Assembly (NCBI GenBank): GCA_003139545.1
Contig: PLJC01000012.1
Span: 62,001-126,000 of the forward strand
Direction: 5' to 3'
DNA length: 64,000 nt
From: Actinomycetota bacterium
GTDB taxonomy: Bacteria > Actinomycetota > Thermoleophilia > Gaiellales > Gaiellaceae
Position numbers and translations under genes: made by a program. Each line of letters opens with the position of its first letter. Position 1 is the first letter of the stretch. The notes beneath the pieces were generated by a model, which saw only the letters and a list, made by a program, of their open reading frames with translations, did no database searches and had not been told where the DNA came from. This document shows, piece after piece, positions 60,560 through 64,000 of the stretch.

Positions 60560-60990
60560 CCCTGCTGCGAAAGCTGCGACGGGAAGAAGGCGAACTCGGA
60601 CTCGTGTCGGCGCTGCTGCTCCTCACCGGAGTGCTGCTTCCGATCATGTTCATCGTCGTCGCGTTCGCCCGCATCGAGCAAGGCCGGCTCGCCGCGGCGC
60701 AGGCCGCCCGCGACGCCGTCCGCGCCGCCGTCGAAGCACCAACCGCGACCGGTGCACAGCAGGCAGCCGACGACGCCATCGCCCGCGCCCAGATGCAAAG
60801 CGGCGTTCCGCTGCAGTTGCGGCTGGAAGGAACCTTCGCCCGTGGCACGGCCTTGCACGCGGAGACCAGCGCCCAGATTGACCTCGCTTCGCTTCCCTTC
60901 ATCGGTCAGCTCGGCACGATCACCGTTCACGGCAGCGCGGCCGCTCCCGTCGACACCTATCGCAGTCTCGTCGGAGACAGCTCGCCATGA
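60556..60990 (+). CDS. Second TadE/TadG-like minor pilin
   Basis: A 144-residue protein with EEGELGLVSALLLLTGVLLP as its prepilin-like leader and helix, then an alanine-rich helical region (EQGRLAAAQAARDAVRAAVE) and a C-terminal beta part. It has the TadE layout but without the canonical Glu at +5. Likely a minor pilin that works with its neighbours. It overlaps by 4 bp on both sides. Confidence 0.7.
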   Translation: MTLLRKLRREEGELGLVSALLLLTGVLLPIMFIVVAFARIEQGRLAAAQAARDAVRAAVEAPTATGAQQAADDAIARAQMQSGVPLQLRLEGTFARGTALHAETSAQIDLASLPFIGQLGTITVHGSAAAPVDTYRSLVGDSSP

Positions 60991-61403
60991 ACCGTGGCGT
61001 CCGGACTCGGTTTCGCAGTGAGCACGGCTCGGTGCTGATCACCGGACTGCTGCTGACGCTCGCGCTGCTGATGGTGCTCGGAGCGGCGGTCGACATCGGC
61101 CACGCGTTCATCGTCCGCCGCGACCTCAGCTCACTCGCCGACAACGCGGCCCTCGCCGGCGCCCAACAACTCGACCAACAAGCAATCCACCAGGGTCAGC
61201 TGGCACTCGACCCTCAACAAGCACAAGCGGCTGCGCTCTCTGCAGTGAGCGGGGAACCCGGCATTCAGGTCCAGGCCGACGCCACTTCGGCGGATGTTCA
61301 CGTGCAGGTCACGCGACGTTTTCCGACGATCCTCCTGCGCCTGGTCGGGCTCTCCGACCTGACCGTCTCGGCGCAAGCCGACGCGGCCCCACGCGCTCCA
61401 TGA
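60987..61403 (+). CDS. TadG-like minor pilin
   Basis: A 138-residue protein. SEHGSVLITGLLLTLALLMV is the amino-terminal helix of TadG/Flp-associated proteins, and GAAVDIGHAFIVRRDLSSLA followed by DNAALAGAQQLD is the classical TadG-like signature. The von Willebrand-like domain of full-length TadG is missing, so this is the short form. Overlaps neighbours by 4 bp. Confidence 0.8.
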   Translation: MNRGVRTRFRSEHGSVLITGLLLTLALLMVLGAAVDIGHAFIVRRDLSSLADNAALAGAQQLDQQAIHQGQLALDPQQAQAAALSAVSGEPGIQVQADATSADVHVQVTRRFPTILLRLVGLSDLTVSAQADAAPRAP

Positions 61404-61897
61404 CGAAGCGCGCCCTCATCGCGGCATCGGCTGGCAGCGCGACCTTCGCGAGCGCCGGACTGTTGGCGAGTACGAGCCCGCTCACGCTGGCGCGCATTGC
61501 CGTGCTGGGTGGTGCACTCGCCGCAGCCTCGTACTACGACCTCACGCAGCGGCGAATCCCGAACCGGATCGTGGTCCCCTCAGCGGCCGCATGCGGAGCG
61601 CTCACCCTCGCCGCCGGCGAGCCAGTCTCGCTGCTTGTCGGACTCGCGACCGTCCTGCTGCTCCTTGTCGTCAGTCTGCGCTGGCCGGCCGCGCTTGGGA
61701 TGGGCGATGTCAAGCTCGCCCTTCTCCTCGTCCTCGGCCTCGACGGAAGCGCCTTGCGCGCCCTCGCGCTCGGACTCGCGCTCGCTGCGCTTGCCGGCTG
61801 TGCGCTCGTGGCCCGACACGGCAGGACGGCTCTGAGAACCTCGCTGCCTCTTGCGCCGTTTATCGCCGCCGGTGCTCTCGTGGCGGTGGTGGGGTGA
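61400..61897 (+). CDS. Prepilin peptidase (CpaA/TadV, A24 family)
   Basis: A 165-residue membrane aspartic peptidase that removes the leader of Flp and TadE-like prepilins. The two catalytic aspartates lie in ASYYDLTQRRIPN and in LGMGDVKLALLLVLGL. About five hydrophobic segments are present. It lacks the N-terminal methylase domain, as is usual for Tad-type peptidases. The stop overlaps the regulator's GTG. Confidence 0.9.
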   Translation: MTKRALIAASAGSATFASAGLLASTSPLTLARIAVLGGALAAASYYDLTQRRIPNRIVVPSAAACGALTLAAGEPVSLLVGLATVLLLLVVSLRWPAALGMGDVKLALLLVLGLDGSALRALALGLALAALAGCALVARHGRTALRTSLPLAPFIAAGALVAVVG

Positions 61898-63090
61898 TCG
61901 GCCGGACGCGAATCGTGCGCCGACTCGAAGCAACACTCGCCGTTACAGCGTTGCTGCTCGTACTCGCACTGAGCTGGGAGCTGCGCCCGGCGCTGCCGCC
62001 GTTGCCGCAGTCCATCTCGGCGCCATTGCCGTCCGACACGATCACCGCCACCCTCGAGCTCGCGGCCTGGATCGTCTTCATGCTGCTCGATCTCGTGCTC
62101 ATCCGAAAGATGCTCCAGTTCGCGATCAGGCGAGAGCCGACCCGCACGGAGTTACGACTGCGTCGTGCGTTTGTACGGCACGAGCGTTCTTCGATCGACG
62201 GTCCACGCGACTGGCGGACGCACGCGGCGCCTCTCGCATCACCAATCCTTCGTATTCCCACGCGCCGCGAGCCCGCCGAGTCAGAGTCGCCAGCCCAACT
62301 TCAGCAGCCCCGTCCGTGCGAATCTTCTGCACGGGTCGACGTCGAAGCGACTGACTCGGGCAACGAGCCACTCGGTGTTCTCGTTCTCGGGCCGCTTGAG
62401 CTGACCGGCTGCAAGAAAAAACAGCCGCGGCGTCAGGCGACCGCGGAGCTGATCGCATACCTCGCTGTGCAGCGTCGTTCGGTGAGTCGCGACGAGCTTC
62501 TGGAAGCTCTCTGGCCCGGCGACGATCCCCGCCGCAGTGCCGGCCGCGTCTACCAGGCGGTAAGCGAGGCCCGGAAGCTACTCGGCGACGACTTCCGGCG
62601 TGACCGCGACGCGTACGCGCTCGACCGCAGGCGACTGCGTATAGACCTTGACGAACTCGAGCACCTCCGCACCGCGGCGGTGGCGACACCAGGAGAAGAT
62701 CATCGAGAACTGCTCGAACGGGCGCTGGCGCTGTTCCGCGGCGAGCCGCTCGCGGGCATTGACGCGCTCTGGGCGGAGCCCGAACAGCGTCGACTGACAG
62801 CGCTCCGCGCCGATCTCCTTCAGCGTACTGGGTGGCTTCGTTTCCGATCCGGGGATGTCACGGGCGCGCTCGAATACGCCGAGGCAGCTGCCGCTCTCGA
62901 TGCTTCGAACGAGCGCCCGGTTCGGTTGGCGATAGAGGCGGAAGCAGCGCTTGGGCATCGCGAGGCGGCCGTCGAGCGATACGAGCGCCTAGGTCGCGAG
63001 TTGGATGAGCGATTTGGGCTCGAGCCCAGCCGCGAAACCAAAGCGCTGCTTCGACACCTGCTCAGCCAAGACCCGACGATCGTGTCCTGA
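61894..63090 (+). CDS. Membrane-anchored BTAD-family regulator
   Basis: A 398-residue protein starting at a GTG that overlaps the peptidase stop (GTGA). Two N-terminal membrane helices (ATLAVTALLLVLALSWEL and ATLELAAWIVFMLLDLVLI) are followed by a flexible linker. An OmpR-like winged helix (about residues 165-255, ELIAYLAVQRRSVSRDELLE, then QAVSEARKLLGDDFRRD) and a BTAD/TPR domain (to the end; DLLQRTGWLRFRSGDVTGAL, ERYERLGRELDERFGLEPSR) complete it. A DNA-binding BTAD protein tied to the membrane could sense pilus or wall status and control the Tad operon. Length without the helices matches small BTAD regulators. Confidence 0.85.
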   Translation: MIGRTRIVRRLEATLAVTALLLVLALSWELRPALPPLPQSISAPLPSDTITATLELAAWIVFMLLDLVLIRKMLQFAIRREPTRTELRLRRAFVRHERSSIDGPRDWRTHAAPLASPILRIPTRREPAESESPAQLQQPRPCESSARVDVEATDSGNEPLGVLVLGPLELTGCKKKQPRRQATAELIAYLAVQRRSVSRDELLEALWPGDDPRRSAGRVYQAVSEARKLLGDDFRRDRDAYALDRRRLRIDLDELEHLRTAAVATPGEDHRELLERALALFRGEPLAGIDALWAEPEQRRLTALRADLLQRTGWLRFRSGDVTGALEYAEAAAALDASNERPVRLAIEAEAALGHREAAVERYERLGRELDERFGLEPSRETKALLRHLLSQDPTIVS

Positions 63091-63139
63091 CCAACACGCG
63101 CTAGGCGTGCTGCAGCATCACTTCACTCACTCACCAGAC

Positions 63140-63168
63140 TTGACGGTGCAGTACCCAGGATCCATATG
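63140..63168 (+). promoter_or_regulatory. Candidate promoter of the DUF262 gene
   Basis: TTGACG at 63140-63145 and CATATG at 63163-63168 are separated by exactly 17 bp, about 95 bp ahead of the DUF262 start. The -35 is near consensus and the -10 is weak. A short CACGC/GCGTG hairpin sits just after the BTAD gene at about 63095. Confidence 0.4.
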
Positions 63169-63262
63169 CGGTCTGAACTGCGAGCGGAGTTCGACCGCCT
63201 GTCGGGCGGAAGACGAGTGCTGACGATAGTTAGCAGTCCGGTTGCGGTGCGATGATCGCCGG

Positions 63263-64000
63263 GTGGCACAGTCGAATAAGCATCCGATCGACCCGAAGTC
63301 CGAAGACTTCAAAGAGATCCTCAGCGCCTTTCCGTTCGAGGTGCCGCGCTATCAGCGCGCGTTCGATTGGGACGCGGAGGAGGTACGCGACTGGGCCCGA
63401 GACCTCATCGTCATCGCAACGCAGCGGGTTGCGAAAGCTAGGAGGCGCCACTTCTTCGGCGCGATCATCTCCGTCAGCTCGGCCGCGGCGAAGACCTTCG
63501 AGGTGGTTGACGGCCAGCAACGGCTGACAACCGAGATCTTGTCGCTGACCGAACTGAAGGCGCGTTACGAGACGCTTGCGACGGTCGCCAAAGCTGCAAA
63601 GAAGGCAAAGGTCGCTTCTGATGCGAGGAAGGAGGCGAAGGAGGTCGACAAGTGCTTGGAGACTGGGACCGGAAGCCCCCGGCTGACGCTGTCTCAGCGC
63701 GACAAGCAGTTCTTCGAGGACATGCTCGCCGGCACTGCCAAGAAGCCAACCGGCGGAGCGGATGAATCGCACAAGCGACTGTGGAGGGCGCGAGACATTT
63801 TGCGCGCCGAGCTGTTCGACTCCTTTCTCAAGGGAGCGTCAACACCAGCTGATCAGCTGAAGCGTCTGAATGCACTACGCGATGCGCTGCTCGTAGATGG
63901 CTACCTCGTCCATCTGTTCACGAACGACGCTCGTGACGCGTATCAGGTGTTCATGATCTTGAACGATCGCGGCCGTCCGCTCTCGACAGGTTCGCTCCTG
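63263..64000 (+). CDS. DUF262/GmrSD-type protein, 3' end cut by window
   Basis: An open frame from a GTG continues without a stop to the window edge (246 codons). VPRYQRAFDWDAEEVRDW at about residue 30, FFGAIISVSS, and FEVVDGQQRLTTEILS near residue 85 are the ParB/Srx-like nucleotide-binding core of DUF262, the S half of GmrSD-type modification-dependent restriction proteins. FMILNDRGRPLSTGSLL lies at the cut end. DUF262 proteins restrict modified phage DNA using NTP; whether a nuclease DUF1524 half follows is not visible. It may be a defence gene beside or on the mobile element. Confidence 0.85.
   Translation, partial: MAQSNKHPIDPKSEDFKEILSAFPFEVPRYQRAFDWDAEEVRDWARDLIVIATQRVAKARRRHFFGAIISVSSAAAKTFEVVDGQQRLTTEILSLTELKARYETLATVAKAAKKAKVASDARKEAKEVDKCLETGTGSPRLTLSQRDKQFFEDMLAGTAKKPTGGADESHKRLWRARDILRAELFDSFLKGASTPADQLKRLNALRDALLVDGYLVHLFTNDARDAYQVFMILNDRGRPLSTGSLL

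Noticed and set aside
1-64000. CRISPR arrays and rRNA genes
   Set aside because: No regularly spaced repeat series and no rRNA-like sequence was seen on inspection of either strand.

Overview
The window looks like chromosomal DNA of a high-GC Gram-positive (actinomycete-type) bacterium. GTG/TTG starts are common, genes overlap by 1-8 bases, and the gene families (BTAD regulator, PrgI/VirB4 conjugation genes, MbtH, FkbH) are typical of Actinomycetota. A deep-branching class such as Thermoleophilia is possible, but that is inference. The window splits at about 39.3 kb: the left part is a natural-product cluster of moderate GC with several decayed genes; the right part is clearly GC-richer and carries tightly packed conjugation and pilus genes.

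Region 1 (1-19.2 kb) holds sugar/cyclitol tailoring genes. A leftward set encodes a carbamoyltransferase, a glycosyltransferase, a TIM-barrel isomerase fused to a class III aminotransferase, a nucleotide-sugar dehydrogenase, an SDR epimerase and a free condensation domain, ending at a broken adenylation domain. Then come a TIM-barrel isomerase, two Gfo/Idh/MocA oxidoreductases, a sugar phosphate cyclase most like 2-epi-5-epi-valiolone synthase, and a full-length LuxS translationally coupled to that cyclase. An FkbM methyltransferase, a PhyH dioxygenase, a second class III aminotransferase and a C-T NRPS protein complete the block.

Region 2 (19.2-39.2 kb) holds a decayed MFS exporter, a stand-alone adenylation protein with the threonine code, an Erm-type rRNA methyltransferase, a carbohydrate ABC transporter, remnants of a transposase and of another adenylation domain, then a methyltransferase, FkbH, ACP, GNAT, acyl-CoA dehydrogenase, MbtH, SyrP-like dioxygenase, an A(Asp-like)-T-E NRPS and an Sfp-type phosphopantetheinyl transferase. 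Together these suggest a carbamoylated, possibly aminocyclitol-bearing compound with threonine, (hydroxy)aspartate and a glycerol-derived C3 unit. The Erm gene suggests a ribosomal target. No thioesterase, PKS or cluster regulator was seen.

Region 3 (39.5-53.2 kb, nearly all minus strand) is an integrative-element module: a sigma-like regulator, VirB2-, VirB6-, PrgI- and VirB4-like proteins, an NlpC/P60 wall hydrolase, a small membrane protein, a VirD4/TraG-like ATPase, a replication-relaxation protein, a degenerate and an intact DNA methyltransferase, a frameshifted excisionase, a tyrosine integrase and an XRE regulator. A fragment of a second integrase lies just outside. No classical relaxase is visible.

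Region 4 (53.4-63.1 kb, plus strand) is a complete Tad/Flp pilus locus (CpaB, CpaE, CpaF, TadB, TadC, Flp, TadE/G proteins, prepilin peptidase) ending in a membrane-anchored BTAD regulator. It diverges from the conjugation operon across a 281-bp control region with a perfect palindrome and helically phased repeats. The window ends inside a DUF262/GmrSD-type gene.
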